Shown here: positions 1 to 11,570 of the stretch, in pieces
Layout of the letters: each line of letters begins with the position of its first letter
Position numbering within the stretch: the stretch's first letter is position 1
Origin: Chelonoidis abingdonii
Lineage: Eukaryota > Chordata > Testudines > Testudinidae
Length of the DNA: 64,000 bases
NCBI RefSeq assembly: GCF_003597395.2
Contig: NC_133771.1
Span: forward strand, 50,145,698-50,209,697
Direction of reading: 5' to 3'
The notes under the pieces: generated by a model
Told to the model about the DNA's origin: nothing
Seen by the model: the letters and a program-made list of their open reading frames with translations, nothing else
Database searches by the model: none
Program-made: the position numbers and the translations under genes

Positions 1-470
1 ACAATGTGGACAAACTGGAAAGTCCAGAGCAGAGCAACAAAAAAATGATAAAAGGTTTAGAAAATCTGATCTAGGAGGAAAGGTCGAAAAAACCTCAGCA
101 TATGTTTAATCTTGAGAAAAGAAGACTGAGGGGGGACATGGTAAGTCTTCAGATATGTTAAGGGCTGTTATAAAGAGAACTTGTTCTCCATTTCCACTGA
201 AAGTAGGATAAGGAGTAATGGGCTTAATCTGCAGCAAGGTAAATTTAGGTTAGATATTAGGAAAAACTTTCTAGCTCTAAGGGTAGTTCAGCTTTGGAAT
301 AGGCTTCCAAGGGAGGATGTGGAAATCTCGTCATAGGAGATTTTTAAGAATGGGTCGGACAAACACCTCTCAGAGATGGTGTAAGATTACTTGGTCCTGC
401 CTCAGGAGAGGGGGCTGGACTTGATGACTTCTCCTGGTCCCTTCTAGCCCCACACTGCTATGATTCTGTG
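1..470 (+). mobile_element. CR1 LINE, 3' end
   Basis: The sequence reads like the last part of CR1 ORF2 and its 3' UTR. It has the 'aggggggacatgg' segment, the 'ttaggaaaaactttctagc' segment and the closing 'tggtcccttctagcc', and it stops in an octamer-like 'tgattctgtg', the usual CR1 end. The 5' side runs off the window. The frame is broken, so no protein is expected. Recognition rests on remembered CR1 consensus wording, not on an alignment. Confidence 0.85.
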
Positions 471-612
471 GTGGATTCCCCATCTTGTGATGACTTCCAA
501 TCAAGACTAGATACCTTTCTAGAAGATATGCTTTAGTGAAAGTTATTGGGCTCAATATGCAGCTAATTGGGTGATATGTGATGGTCTGATTTATACAAAA
601 AGTCAGACCATC
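471..612 (+). mobile_element. Second CR1 3' end, immediately downstream
   Basis: A second, shorter CR1-like tail starts straight after the first. It contains 'gtggattccccatc', 'tcaagactagatacctttc', 'agatatgctttagtg' and a terminal 'gtcagaccatc'. Two CR1 ends in the same orientation abut here, which suggests one inserted at or near the end of the other. It abuts the DIRS copy that follows. Confidence 0.7.
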
Positions 613-1178
613 CTCTACAGCACCGACCACTCTGGTACAGGAGTCGGCATGGAGACCAGTGACTCTGCCAATACTACTACCACCACTGGCACCGACTCAA
701 CTGTTGGCACCTATGGACAGACTGAAATGCTGTTGTGGTACCGACTGCACTTGCACCAACTGCACCACTGCAGAAACACACGGCTCCTCAACAGTTTCTA
801 CACAGAAAGACATAGTGGTCTCTTCGATACCACGGTTGCCATTGCTCAGCACCAAATGATCGCCAGGCCAACTAGCGGAGCAGCTATCAACTTAAACCGC
901 TCTCCAGTGATGAAGAAGAGGACATACATGGGAGCTGGTTCTCCTCCCAGCACTCTTCATACATGAGAGGAGATCTCCATGGGAGGCCCTTAAGACCAAG
1001 TCCTGCCAATCTTGAGAGATGCAACAATGGGCAACCCTGAATTTGCCCACTGATGCCCTATCCCTATACAGTGCTGCCCCCACCCCCGGGACCCTTGGGT
1101 GGGATATAGGACTATACTAGACCCTCGACTCCAGCTTGAGGGGAATTTTTCTCTCCTCCACCTTCTCCGAGTAGGGAC

Positions 1179-2002
1179 ATGTTGGAGGCACCTGCAGGCA
1201 TGACAGATGAAAAAGAAGGCTCGGACCAGGAAGGCATTTCTCCAGCTCATAACTCATCTTCCTCTCCTGATGAGGCCTTCATATCACCACCTCCAACTAC
1301 AGTAGACAATCTGAAGCAATTTCAGGAACTCTTTAAAAGAGTAGCTGCCAGCCAAGACATTCCGCTTGAGAAAGTGCAAGAAACCTAGCACAAGTTGCTA
1401 CAAATCTTACAGACATCAACTTCATTCAAAATTGCACCCCATCAATGATGCCATAATGGAGCTGCTGGAAAATATTTGGCAGACCCCTGTAACCATACCA
1501 GTAAAAGAGCAGACAGAAAGTACTTCTTACCAGCTAAAGGGATGGACTTTCTCTTCTACTCACAATCCAACTCCCTGGTGGTGGAAGCTGCCAACCATTG
1601 AAACAAGCAACCCCAATTACAGTCCACCTCACAGGATAAAGAACACAAACAATAAGACTATGATTTTTAGCAAAGTTACTCAGCCCTTGAGGTTCTACTG
1701 GAGGAAGAATGCCCCCAGTTCACGGACATGAACAAGGGACAACTAATTGCCTGTATGGCTGTACAGGCTTCGATGGACGTAGTGGACACTGGTGTGAGAA
1801 CGACGGCCACAGCTATCATAATGCACATGACCTCATGATTGCAGTCGTCTGGTATTCTAAAAGCCCTCCAACTCAAGTGGAAGATCTCCCTTTCAACTGG
1901 GAGAAGCTCTTCTCTGCAAAAACAGACAATGTCCTTCACGCAGTGAAGGATTCTGGGGCCACTCTGCGCATTTTAGGCATATATATGCCTCCTAATAAGT
2001 GA
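1179..2002 (+). pseudogene. DIRS gag-like ORF relic
   Basis: The frame opening at 1,179 gives an acidic, Ser/Pro-rich stretch followed by 'DNLKQFQELFKRVAASQ' and 'IPLEKVQE'. That block recurs in the other gag-like fragments near 9,060, 35,500, 49,960 and, reversed, 58,330. The frame stops at 1,386 and homologous text continues in other frames towards 2,000. The role in DIRS elements is presumed to be a nucleic-acid-binding or particle protein. It is recognised by similarity among copies inside this window and by position upstream of RT. No function remains. Confidence 0.65.
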
Positions 2003-2389
2003 CACCGGTACATACCCATACTAAAAGGGCAGAGTCATCTCTTTCCATTGTCCACAACAACAGTAATTCAATCAGAATAGAAATAACGCTCACAAAGACG
2101 TAGGGCTCCTCAAACTCAGTTCTTGTCTTCACAGCCATCTACTACCAAGTCACAGTTTTGAAGTCTTGGTTGAGGGTCTAAATGACCTCCCCTCAATACA
2201 GCACTGTCAGATACTCCTACCCAACCTTTGGCCATCACCTGCGCCCGTTCTACTATGCTTGAGCAGCAACAACAACAGACCGATACAGGAGATTATAAAA
2301 TTGGGTTATGCCATCCCCTTCCTCTTACCCTCCCTCCTTTCCCATCCCTCTTCAGGTACCTTTCCCACTAGCACTTTTTACAACAGGAA

Positions 2390-2880
2390 GTGAACTATCT
2401 CCTCCAATTGGGTGCCATGGAGCAAGTTCCAATTCAATACAAAAGGAGGGATTTTTACTCCCATTATTTTCTCACCAAAAAGAAAAATGGCAGATGGAGC
2501 CCCATCTTCGATCTTCGGAAGCTCAACAAATTTGTGCAGAACCACAAATTCACAGTGGTCATACTGGCCACAGTTATTCCAGTGCTAGACAAGGGGGACT
2601 GGTTTTCAGTCCTTGATTTCCAAGATGCTTATTTTCATATTACCATACACCCGTTTCACAGATGATTTTTAAGATGCATGGTAGGGTTCAACCATTTCTA
2701 ATACAGGGTACTACATTTTGTCCTTTCCACGCCCCTTAATTTTTTCAAAAACCCTCGCGGTAGTGGTGGCTCACTTATGAAGGAGAGGAGTGATGATCTT
2801 ACCCTACCTAAATGATTGTCTGTTGAAAGGTACAACTTGGGAAGAAGTGACACAGATAGTGTAGACCATCATCAATCGGT
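2390..2880 (+). pseudogene. DIRS reverse transcriptase relic
   Basis: The frame from 2,390 carries fingers and palm text: 'YFLTKKKNGRWSPIFDLRKL' and then motif A, 'FSVLDFQDAYFHITIHP', whose Asp in 'DAYF' would be catalytic. It stops at 2,663. The polypeptide resumes in another frame, where motif C reads Y-L-N-D at 2,805-2,816. The family motif is Y-L-D-D, so the first metal-binding Asp has become Asn. With the stop and frameshift this RT cannot be active. The RNase H part follows directly, as in DIRS elements. Confidence 0.8.
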
Positions 2881-2882
2881 TT

Positions 2883-3801
2883 TTGATACTAGGGTTGCAG
2901 ATAAATATACAGAAATTTACACTGACTCCAATGCAACAACTGAAATTCACCGTGGCATATCCTGATTTCACACAAGCCAGTGCACTGTTGCCCGGTCACA
3001 GATTCAGCATGACATTCAGAATGAGACACACAAGATTACATATGCGTTGCCTACAGGGCTGGCTGAGCACTCTGTACCCTCTGTACACTCCCAGCAAACA
3101 CAGAGCGAGAGTACCCCCAAAGACCATTGCACCACTAAAGTGGTGGACAAAATCAGAAAATGTCTGCACAGGGATCCCGTTCCAACAGGATCTGCCATCA
3201 CTAATAATCACGATTGATGTGTCGCTGATAGGCTGGGGTACTCACTTAGACCAGCATATCATACCAGGCAAGTGGTCAGCGATGGAAACTCAGCTCCACA
3301 TCAATCTCCTGGAGCTCTGAGCAGTATAGAGTGCATGCAGGCACTTCTGATCATACGGAATGAATCAATCCTCGTACTAACGGACAACATGGCACGCATG
3401 TTCTGTATCAGTTGCCAGGAGGATCTCACTCCCATTCAATCTACATTGAGGCCCTGAAATTGTGGAACTGATGCTTTCACCACAACATAACCATCTCAAC
3501 ATCTTACCTCCTGGGGTGTCAGAATATGATGACGGACATGCTAAGTAGACATTTCTTTGAAGAACACAAATGGGAAATACACGACAGCGTTCTCCTATCA
3601 ATATTTCAAAAATGGGGCTATACATCTGTAGACCTGGTTGCATCAGAAACAAACCACAAGTGCGTACTTTTCTGCTCCAGGGCGGGACTAGCATCCCAAG
3701 TTACTAGGGGATGCCTTCCGCATCTCGTGGGACACAACACTCATGTATGCCTTCCCACTGATATCTCTAATCTTGCGAGTCATTCACAAGATACGGACTG
3801 A
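2883..3801 (+). pseudogene. DIRS RT thumb and RNase H relic
   Basis: The frame from 2,883 holds the RT connection ('ILGLQINIQKFTLTPMQQLK') and the start of RNase H ('ITIDVSLIGWGTHLDQ' and 'HINLLEL', with the first Asp and a Glu). Another frame continues with 'LVLTDN', the third acidic position, and the frame from 3,526 gives 'MTDMLSRHFFEEHKWEI' and 'VDLVASETNHKCVLFCSRAG', the end of the DIRS RNase H region. The domain order is complete but spread over three frames. It lies between the RT and recombinase relics. Confidence 0.8.
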
Positions 3802-4329
3802 CAAGGCCCATATCATACTGATTGTTCCAGCGTGGCCCAGACAGACTTGGTTCCCTTACCTGTTGCACCTGGCAATGTATGCTCCATGAGCTCTTCCCTT
3901 GTGGGCAGGTCTCTTCTCACAGAACAGAGGCCGGACTCTCCACCCAAATCTGGCGAAACTCCACCTCAAAGCATGGCTCCTATGTGGTACCAACACGACA
4001 AATTAGCCTGTTTTGGAATGAGTGAGACATGTATTATTAAATAGCAGGCAATCCACCACTTGCAATACCTACCTCCAAAAATGGAAGAGATTCTTACTAT
4101 GATGCCAGCAAAAACAGGTAAATGCAATCATGGTGCTTCTACCAGCCATACTGGACTACATAATGGAACTCAAATAATTGGGCTTATCCATAAACTCAGA
4201 GTACACCTAGTGGCTATTACAGCCTTTCACCACAAGATGGAGGGAATGTCAGTCTTTGCTCACCCAATCACTAAATGCTTCCTTACTGGTGTATAAAACA
4301 TGTACCTGGAAGTCTGATAGCCTGCACCC

Positions 4330-4900
4330 CCATGGGACTTGAACTTTGTACTCCTATGCCTCACCACAATACCTTTTGAACCCTTAGCAACCTGTTCCCT
4401 CCTTCATATATCTATGAAATTTGTGTTGTTGGTAGTGATTACCTCCGCTAGATGGGACAGTGAAATTGGGGCACCGTGTTTACTGAAGACAAGGTCACAT
4501 TGTGACTACATCCAAAATTTTTGCCTGATGTATCAACATTCTTCCATTTAAACCAACCATACATCATCTCACGTTTTACCCAGAACCATATGGGAACTCC
4601 CAAGAGGCCATCCTACATTCAGACGAGCCATAGTGTTTTACTTAGAACCAGCCCTTCTGGAAATCTCCAAGGCTATTTATTTCCAAAACAGAATGCTCCA
4701 AGGGATGGGCCGTATCAACCCAGAGATTATCTAAATGGATCTTTACTTGTATCCAACTCTGCTATTGACACCATAACAAGGAACACCAGGGATCCGATCC
4801 CACTGTATATGTGCCATTGCTACATTTATAGCCTTCCTGAACAACGTCCCTCTGATAGACATCCAGGGTTGCTACATGGGCCTTAGAGCACACCTTTGCA
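4330..4900 (+). pseudogene. DIRS tyrosine recombinase relic
   Basis: The frame around 4,339-4,551 contains 'FVLLVVITSARWDSEIGAP'. This matches the recombinase box that reads TSARRxSE in DIRS elements and includes the first catalytic Arg. Downstream, after frame changes, text such as 'FLNNVPLIDI' near 4,830-4,870 corresponds to the C-terminal part. The His-x-x-Arg box and nucleophilic Tyr cannot be read in one frame. In an intact DIRS this enzyme inserts the circular cDNA. Confidence 0.7.
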
Positions 4901-5040
4901 AAACACTATGCTATCACTCAGTCCTGTAGGTCAGACGCTATACTCGGCCTTACCATGCTCTCTGAGACAACACATGCAACTCCAAAGCCCTACTGTCCAC
5001 AGTGAGGCACTGCTCTATCGTCACCTAATATGGTGCACCC

Positions 5041-5363
5041 ATAGGGACACTACTTGAAAAAGAAGAGGAAGTTACTCACCTTCTCATTTTCGAGATCGGT
5101 GTCCCTATGCGTGCTCCAGTACCCCCTTCCCCCTACTTTGGAGCTTTGTGGTAGAGAAGAAACTCAACAGGTTGGGTCATGTGCATGCTACATGAGGCGC
5201 CAATGGCACCGCGAGACTACTGCGCACATGCGCCCCAACCCAAGCACTGCTACCAAAAATCTCTGATCTGTGGCCCACGGACGCACTGACACCTAATCTG
5301 GAGCACCTGCAAGGACACATATATCGAAGAACCCTTGTTACTGCACAAGGTGAGTAACTTGCT
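5041..5363. repeat. DIRS 3' terminal region with internal inverted repeat
   Basis: A 14-bp perfect inverted repeat is present: AAGTTACTCACCTT at 5,069-5,082 and AAGGTGAGTAACTT at 5,347-5,360. It encloses about 265 bp and ends the element. DIRS elements end in inverted repeats plus internal complementary segments used to circularise the cDNA, so position and structure fit. Sequence beyond 5,363 changes to ordinary AT-rich DNA. Confidence 0.65.
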
Positions 5364-6250
5364 GTTCTGTGTCATCTTTGTGGAATTTGCCCCTTTGTGT
5401 TTTTAAATACTAAAATATTTTAACTATTTTTATAAAGTACATGAATGTTAGGCTAGAACACAAGAAATGCCTTGTATTAAGTTGGAAGACTAAAAAAAGT
5501 CTGTTACAGTTTATAACCCTCTGTTAAAATATTGTAAGGAAATATTGAAGTAGTAGACGAGGCCACTGTAGCAACACTTTCAAAATTTAAATTATACAAG
5601 TAATCTTTTTGTAGTGTTCAAAAAAACACTTTTGCACATTGATTATGGAGCATTTTGCATCCACTGATTGTGCTATTAGTGACAAAATATTTCACTGTCT
5701 TTAATTATGTAAAATTTGATACTCTAATTTTTACATGTATAGTCATATCTGAAAAGCAATTTAGAACAGTATTCTAACTATTCCCCCAGATATCACTGCA
5801 AGGACATATCTTCTAATAAGCTTGTTTAATATTAAAATTTAATTGGAATAAGACTTGGCTAATGGTAGTTCTTGGTGTGCATAATGGTTTGGATTGACCG
5901 TTTTCAAGCATGATCTCTTTCTAAAAATAAATTATGTATGTATGATTATTAAACCTGGACAGAAAAGGAGTACAAACAAATGGAAAAACAGATAAACCCT
6001 GAAAATATATTGTTCCAGCTGTATGTTTTATCTTTTGTTAGAAAATTGGCTGAATTTATTTGTTTGACAAAAACTACTGAATATTTCTGGAATATGATTA
6101 CAGAACATTCCCTTATATTAGGAATTTAGTCTCATTAATGTTAATTTGAAACAGTTAATGATATTTCTGTGTTCCTTTGGTCCATCTAATATGCTGAGAT
6201 ACAGAGCCCACCTGCTGTGTATTTTTTGTTAGTGTAAGAATGTAAGTCTT
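5364..6250. other. AT-rich sequence, nothing recognised
   Basis: There is no convincing reading frame, repeat family or splice-bounded exon here. Its last five bases (6,246-6,250, GTCTT) form the left target duplication of the LTR that follows. Confidence 0.6.
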
Positions 6251-7109
6251 TGTCATAAATAGATAGCTAAGGGTTAATGTTTCTTTCACCTGTAAAGGGT
6301 TAACAAAGAGAACCAAACACCTGACCAGAGGACCAATCAGGAAACCGGATTTTTCAAAGCTCAGGGGAGGGATGTTGGGTCTTGTCTTGTGGTCTGGCTC
6401 TCACTATGAGAGGGATCTGTTCTATCTGTAAGCTTCTAATCTTCAGTTTCAAAGTTGTAAGTTACAAAGGTAGAAAAACTATAGCTGTTGTTGTTTTTTT
6501 TGTATTTACATGTGTGTAGTTGCTGGAATGTTTAATTATTTCATTTTGAATAAGGCTGTTTATTCATATTTTTTTAGTAATAGCCCTGTTGTATTGTCAA
6601 CTTGATGCAGAGATATGATTTATGGTTTTATCTTTTTTTTTATAAAGGTTTCTTTTTAGACTTGTTTGATTTTTCTCCTGGTAGGCTAAGGAACAAAGGG
6701 AGGAAATCTCTTGTGTGTTAGATCTATGGAGGTAAAGCTCTGCACCAGGGAATTGGTGGAGAGGAAGAGAGAGAATCATTTCTTGTTTCTTGTATTTGGT
6801 TGTCTCTTTGTGAAGAGAAAAACATGCTTCTGTATTGTGACGTAAGAGTTACATCAGTAACTCTCAGGTTGCCCAGAGAGGAATTCTGGGTGGAGAAAGA
6901 GGGGAAGGAAGTGGGTATTTCCTTTGTGGAAGACTCAGGTTCTGAGTCTGGGTTCCCAGGGAAGTTGGGCAGACAGAGGAGCCAAAACACTGGAATTTTT
7001 GGATGGTGGCAGCGAGATCAGAGCTAAGCTGGTAATTAAGCTTAGAGGGGTTCATGCAGGCACCCAGATTTCTGGACGCTAAGGTCCAGATTTGGGAATG
7101 CTTATGATA
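6251..7109 (+). mobile_element. Solo LTR with 5-bp target duplication
   Basis: The 859-bp block starts TGTCATAAATAG and ends TTATGATA. It is flanked by the identical pentamer GTCTT at 6,246-6,250 and 7,110-7,114. Five-base duplications are typical of Ty3/Gypsy elements and many endogenous retroviruses. The inside reads like a turtle LTR I recall ('agctaagggttaatgt', 'ctgaccagaggaccaatcag', 'ctggtaattaagcttag'). The last bases should end in CA and now read TA. No internal genes are attached, so it is a solo LTR left by recombination. A degraded relative lies at about 60,252-61,217. Confidence 0.8.
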
Positions 7110-7114
7110 GTCTT

Positions 7115-7446
7115 AATCAAAGAATAATGCTATGGTCTTGCATTTTTAAAGTACATTCAATTTCATTTTTATCTAAGATAACTCCCCAAGAAAATAATTT
7201 AGAATAGCTAAGTTATTAGTTTAGGTAGATATGAATATCTAGGAGCTGCTTAATCTTTCAGAGGAAAGTGTTAATTCTAGTGTCCTACAAAATGTATTCT
7301 GCTTTTAAAATATTTATATAAGGTAACTTAAGATTTCAAAATTGCATACAGTTACTTCACACTAAATATCAAGTAACCCATGCAAGACTGTATTGCTGCT
7401 CTCCAGAGATTTTTGCTTCTGTTTTTATTTAACTCCTTCACAATCA
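7115..7446. other. AT-rich spacer, nothing recognised
   Basis: Plain AT-rich DNA between the solo LTR and the next element. I see no gene or repeat. Confidence 0.55.
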
Positions 7447-7701
7447 CTCAGGGTATGTCTACACTACCCACCGGATCGGCGGGTAGTGATTGATCTATCG
7501 GAGATTGATTTATCGCATCTAGGGTAGACGCGATAAAATCGATCCCCGATCGCTCTCCTGTCGACTCCAGAACTCCACCACTCGCTGCTGTCCTCACAGC
7601 CAGGTAAATCGACCTAAGATATGCCGACTTCAGCTATGCTATTCGCATAGCTCAAGTTGCATATCTTAGGTTGACCCTCTCCAGTATAGACCTAGCCTTA
7701 G
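7447..7701. mobile_element. Non-autonomous TIR DNA transposon
   Basis: The ends are imperfect inverted repeats: CTCAGGGTATGTCTACACT at 7,447-7,465 pairs with the complement of 7,683-7,701 at 15 of 19 positions. The middle is unusually CpG-rich for its surroundings ('ggatcggcgg', 'gatcgctctcc') and holds a further palindromic stretch near 7,611-7,675. It is too short to encode a transposase. 'CAGGG...TCTACACTAC' ends are common among turtle elements and look hAT-like, but I could not confirm an 8-bp target duplication, so the superfamily is open. Confidence 0.7.
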
Positions 7702-7731
7702 TATTGGTATGCAAGTTTGAACTCAACTGAT

Positions 7732-7875
7732 GTGAACATAAGAATAGCCATACTGGGTCAGACCAAAGGTTCACCTAGGCAAATGCCAGGTGCTTCAGGG
7801 GGAATGAACAGAACAGGTAATCATCAAGTGATACATCTCCTGTCTCCCATTCCCAGATTCTGGCATTTACTTAGG
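7732..7875 (+). mobile_element. Reptilian LINE-derived repeat (L2/CR1-like tail)
   Basis: It contains 'aacataagaatagccatac', 'tgggtcagaccaaagg', 'gaatgaacagaacaggtaa' and 'tcatcaagtgatacatc', a very abundant reptile repeat. A reverse-strand copy of the same repeat lies at 55,442-55,636. It is internally deleted compared with the copy remembered from other reptile sequence. The exact LINE family is not settled. Confidence 0.7.
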
Positions 7876-8959
7876 TGTGGCATATATTTAGTAGAAATGA
7901 ATAGGCTGCAGTCAAATATTTAACAAAGATGATTTTCTGTTTCCAGTAGCCTCATGTGACACAATGATTTTCAACTGCAGTTCATGTTCACACATTTAAT
8001 TTGCTCAAATACTGTGGTGTTACTGCTTGTTAACCAAAGTAATGGTAACTCAAGTTCAGAAATATTCTAAGCAAATAAGTGTTCTGGACTCTGAGAATTG
8101 TTAAGAGTCTCAAGTGCAGCACTTAAGGCTTCTGGTTTAATGCAGAGTAGAGAGCTGAGAATTGTATGGTGCTGAGGAGTGATACTGCAGTTACACAATG
8201 TGGCAGATGGAAGGAAAGATTGAGAATGAAGCATGCAGTTCAGTATTTGCAGTAAAGTGAGATGTTTGATTGCTAGATACAAAGATTCTAAATGTTTAAT
8301 AAAAATCAGTCGAGTGTATACTACTTTCATATTTAGTTTTAAATAATGAGAAATCGTTCGTTTCTGGATCTTATTAGTGATCTTAAAACGTGTTTGAAAA
8401 TAATATGGGACTAGGTAGTGATTTGGGTTAGCTCATATCTGGGGTCAGTCACAAATGAAAGTTGTCCGATAATTAATTACCTTGTGAATATTAGTCTACA
8501 TTCCAAAGTCATCACCTAGTTTGCTATGAAGAATGTATTTTGATTAGAGGTACAGCAGAATTGTTGGAGAAGCTTGAATAAGCTGTGACTCTATTATATA
8601 TATTTAAAGCTAAGATACAGATACTTACTGAATTAGGATAGATTTGGTATGATTTACCTTTTATCTTTAAAAATCAAGTTCATAGTAACTTTCTCAAGTT
8701 CAACTCTGAAATGACAGCTATTTTTCAGTTCATATAACACCATTACAGAAGCATTTAAGAAGAGTTTTAGTGCTGGACAACATGTCAAATAAAGTGTTGA
8801 TGTTACCTGGGTAACGTTTGCCTTTTTTTTTCTTCTTGATTTGTATAATATTACATCGAAAATACCAGTGAAACATTAAAGGTTTCATTTAAGCTCATGT
8901 GGAGAGAAATTCAGAAGCTAAAACTGAAATTATCTTTACTTGCTGTGTTGTGCCTGCAC
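7876..8959. other. AT-rich sequence; left part of inverted-duplication arm
   Basis: No gene or named repeat is visible. From about 8,203 onward the sequence reappears in reverse complement after 18,159, for example 'gcagatggaaggaaagat' here against its complement near 25,100. Confidence 0.55.
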
Positions 8960-8968
8960 ACCATTTTT

Positions 8969-9166
8969 ACCAGTGAGCCCATGGAAGAATTGGAAGATGA
9001 GCTGGAGCTGTCAGTTCCAACAGAGGTATTGTCCTTGTCACTCAAAGAAGCAGTTGCTCCAGCCTCTCAGTCTTCCCTGGACAATCATAGGCTGTTTCAA
9101 GAGTTATTAGAGGGTGGTGAAAGAGCTCCAGATCTCCTTAGTGGAGGTCCAGGAACCTCAGCATAA
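8969..9166 (+). pseudogene. DIRS gag-like relic (copy 2)
   Basis: The frame reads 'SEPMEELEDELELSVPTEV' and then 'LSLSLKEAVAPASQSSLDN' and 'HRLFQELLEGG'. This is the same acidic stretch and FQEL block as in copy 1 at 1,290-1,340. The frame goes astray at about 9,110; the homologous 'SLVEVQEPQHKFLGVLQP' continues in another frame (9,135-9,190). No start codon of its own is implied; the upstream Met in this frame lies in non-element sequence. Confidence 0.6.
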
Positions 9167-10239
9167 GTTCCTGGGTGTTCTGCAGCCTATGGGCTCCAGT
9201 CAGATTGCATTCCTGGTAAATAGTGAATATACCCATACAAGAACCAGAAAGGGCTTTATGGCAGACACCAGCTATCTGTGGCCCTACCCTCGGAGAAGCG
9301 GTACTTTGTCCCAGCTAAGGGAGTGGAATTCATGTTTACTCACCCTGCCTCAATGTCCTTGGTAGTCCAGGCAACCACAGAAAGATCCAGAAAATAACAC
9401 TCAAGGGCAATCCCTGCAGAGAATGAGGCCAAGCATCCAACCGTATGGAAAGAAATGTGTTTCCATCTACCAGCATGCAGTTTAGAATCTTCAACTATTA
9501 GGCTCATCTTGCCAAATACGATTTCCTAAATTACTTTAAGTTCCTGGACTTTAGGGACAAGTTACCTCTGGAGGACAGGGCTCAGTTTCCAGCCTGTATT
9601 AATGAGGGCAAACTAGTGGCCAGAATCTATTTACAAGCTGCAGTTGATGCAGCTGTTACACATCAAAATCTACAACACCTGCCATTGTGATGCAATAGGA
9701 ATAGTGGCTACACATCCCCTTGATACATCGTTTGACATTTCACTTGTCCTTTCATGAGACAAATGAGAAAATGGCCAAGTCTTTCCACTCATTGAAAGGT
9801 AGCCCTCCACTCACTGAGTATATATACACCTGCTCTGAAGAGAAAATATCATACCAGCACTATGAACCAAAGTCCATATCACAACTCTTCAGCACTTCTA
9901 TGAGCCACCTCTCAAATTACAGAAAATGTAGAGGTTATGATATTCTGCCCCTTCCATTTCAGCTCCAGCTACCCAACCTCACCTTGCAGCCGAGAGATAT
10001 GTTTGACATTGTTTGGCAGCTCTCTACATCTCCACTCGATTCCAAGATCCATTTTGGGGGATGCCTAGCAAAATTTTCTCACAGTTGGGTGGCAATAACA
10101 GACAAGCAGATGCCAGATATCATCAATTCTGGCCATGCCATCAAGTATCTCTACCTGCCTCCTCCAAAACCCCTTTCCTGCCTCTCTTTTCGGTGACCAT
10201 TCTCACAAGGAGAACCTCCTTCAGGAGCAATACAGTAGG

Positions 10240-10990
10240 TACTCCCTTGTTATTGGGAAGAAAGGTTAAGTTTGAAATATTTCCTAGTCCCCAAGAAGAA
10301 CTGAGACTGGAGACCTATTCTTGACCTGAATCAGCTTAAGGTTTTTATTCACAAGGTGAAATTGTGCATGGTTACATAGACATCGATGTCTACCACCCCT
10401 AGAAAAAGGCATGTGAGTCATGGGTCTTGATATGAAAGACACATGCTTTCATGTGGATATTAACCCCTCTCACTGACAATTCCTCAAGTTTGTGCTGGGC
10501 CCCCACCGCTATCAATACAGCTTGCTCCCATTTGTGGAAGCTGTAGCTAACTCAGTCTTAAATAAAGTATTCCCAGTAGTGGCAGCTCCACTGTCGCATA
10601 GTTGGACAACTGTCTACTTGCCAGCAGGTCTTGCCTGAAAGTCTTCACATCAGCCTCGTTGCTGTTCCACCTTTTAGTATCCCTGAGAATCTCTAAATGT
10701 GGACAAGTCTACTTTGACTCTGACACAGACTGTGAAATGTATAGGAATGACCTTGGATTCAATCAGGATGAAGACTTACCTCCCCATGGACAGATTTCCC
10801 ACTATAGATGCTTTGATCTAGTTACATGCAGCTGTCGAACACGAGTTCTGATACGCCTTACTCTTGTGGGCCATATGTTGTCCTGTAGTTATGTGATGTC
10901 ATTTGCCAGACTCCTCCTCTGTTGCTTGCATGCTTGGCTCCGAACTGTATATACACCAAGCAAGCAGAGCATGAATACTATAGTAACAAT
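10240..10990 (+). pseudogene. DIRS reverse transcriptase relic (copy 2)
   Basis: Motif A can be read near 10,430-10,470 as 'DMKDTCFHVDI', and 'FVLGPHRYQY' follows near 10,490-10,520. Motif C, which should be Y-L-D-D, reads stop-L-D-N at 10,599-10,610. Both the Tyr and the second Asp are therefore lost. The frame from 10,602 continues with the thumb region. Several frameshifts are present, so no RT activity is possible. Confidence 0.7.
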
Positions 10991-11079
10991 TCCTTTCTAA
11001 GAAGAGGGCCTCTCTTGTATGTGAAGGCCCCTGGATGTGTGTATGGGAGTTCTCTTTCCGTCCCCCTCATCTGACAAAA

Positions 11080-11570
11080 TGATACTTACAGATGCCTCCC
11101 TCATAGACTAAGGAGCCCATATGGACGATCACATTGGACAAGACACTTGGATACCTGGGAAAACCAGAATGCACATCAATTTTCTGGAACTGAGAGCAGT
11201 ATGAGAAGCTTGCAAAGCATTCCTATCATTCATACAGTCCCTCATATCCTGATAATATTGGACAATGAGTCTATGGTTTTTTAAATAAGCAGGGAGGGGC
11301 CAGCTCTGTCACCTGTATAGAAGCGGTCAACTTATGGAACTGGTATATACAGAACCACATCACCCTATTGGCAGTGAACCTCTTGGACACCCAGAATTCA
11401 GTGGTGGACTTCCTCAGCAGGCATTTCACCACCAATCATGAGTGGGAGTTACACAATTCAATAGTGAACAGCATCTTTGCCCACTTGGACCCTGTTTGCC
11501 CCTCAGGCAAATGGGAAGTGCAACATATACTGCTCCAGGGGAGCTCAAGGTCAGCACTCCAGGAATGATG
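11080..11570 (+). pseudogene. DIRS RNase H relic (copy 2)
   Basis: Near 11,080-11,190 the translation includes 'LTDASLID', a stop, 'GAHMDDHIGQDTW' and 'MHINFLELRAV', the first acidic residues of RNase H. The frame from 11,368 gives 'VVDFLSRHFTTNHEWELHNS', matching the 'TDMLSRHFFEEHKWEI' of copy 1. The copy-1 Asp before 'LSR' is still Asp here ('VDFLSR'). The domain is split by stops. Confidence 0.7.

Larger units (their letters stand above)
613..5363 (+). mobile_element. DIRS-type retrotransposon, degraded (copy 1)
   Basis: Remains of all DIRS modules occur in order: a gag-like segment (about 1,180-2,000), reverse transcriptase (2,390-2,880), RNase H (3,190-3,700), tyrosine recombinase (4,330-4,900) and a terminal inverted-repeat region (5,041-5,363). 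DIRS elements integrate with a tyrosine recombinase instead of an integrase and usually lack target duplications. Every module is split by stops and frameshifts, so the copy is dead. The 5' terminus is not visible and the CR1 tails may have replaced it. This is the most complete of about six DIRS fragments here. Confidence 0.85.
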
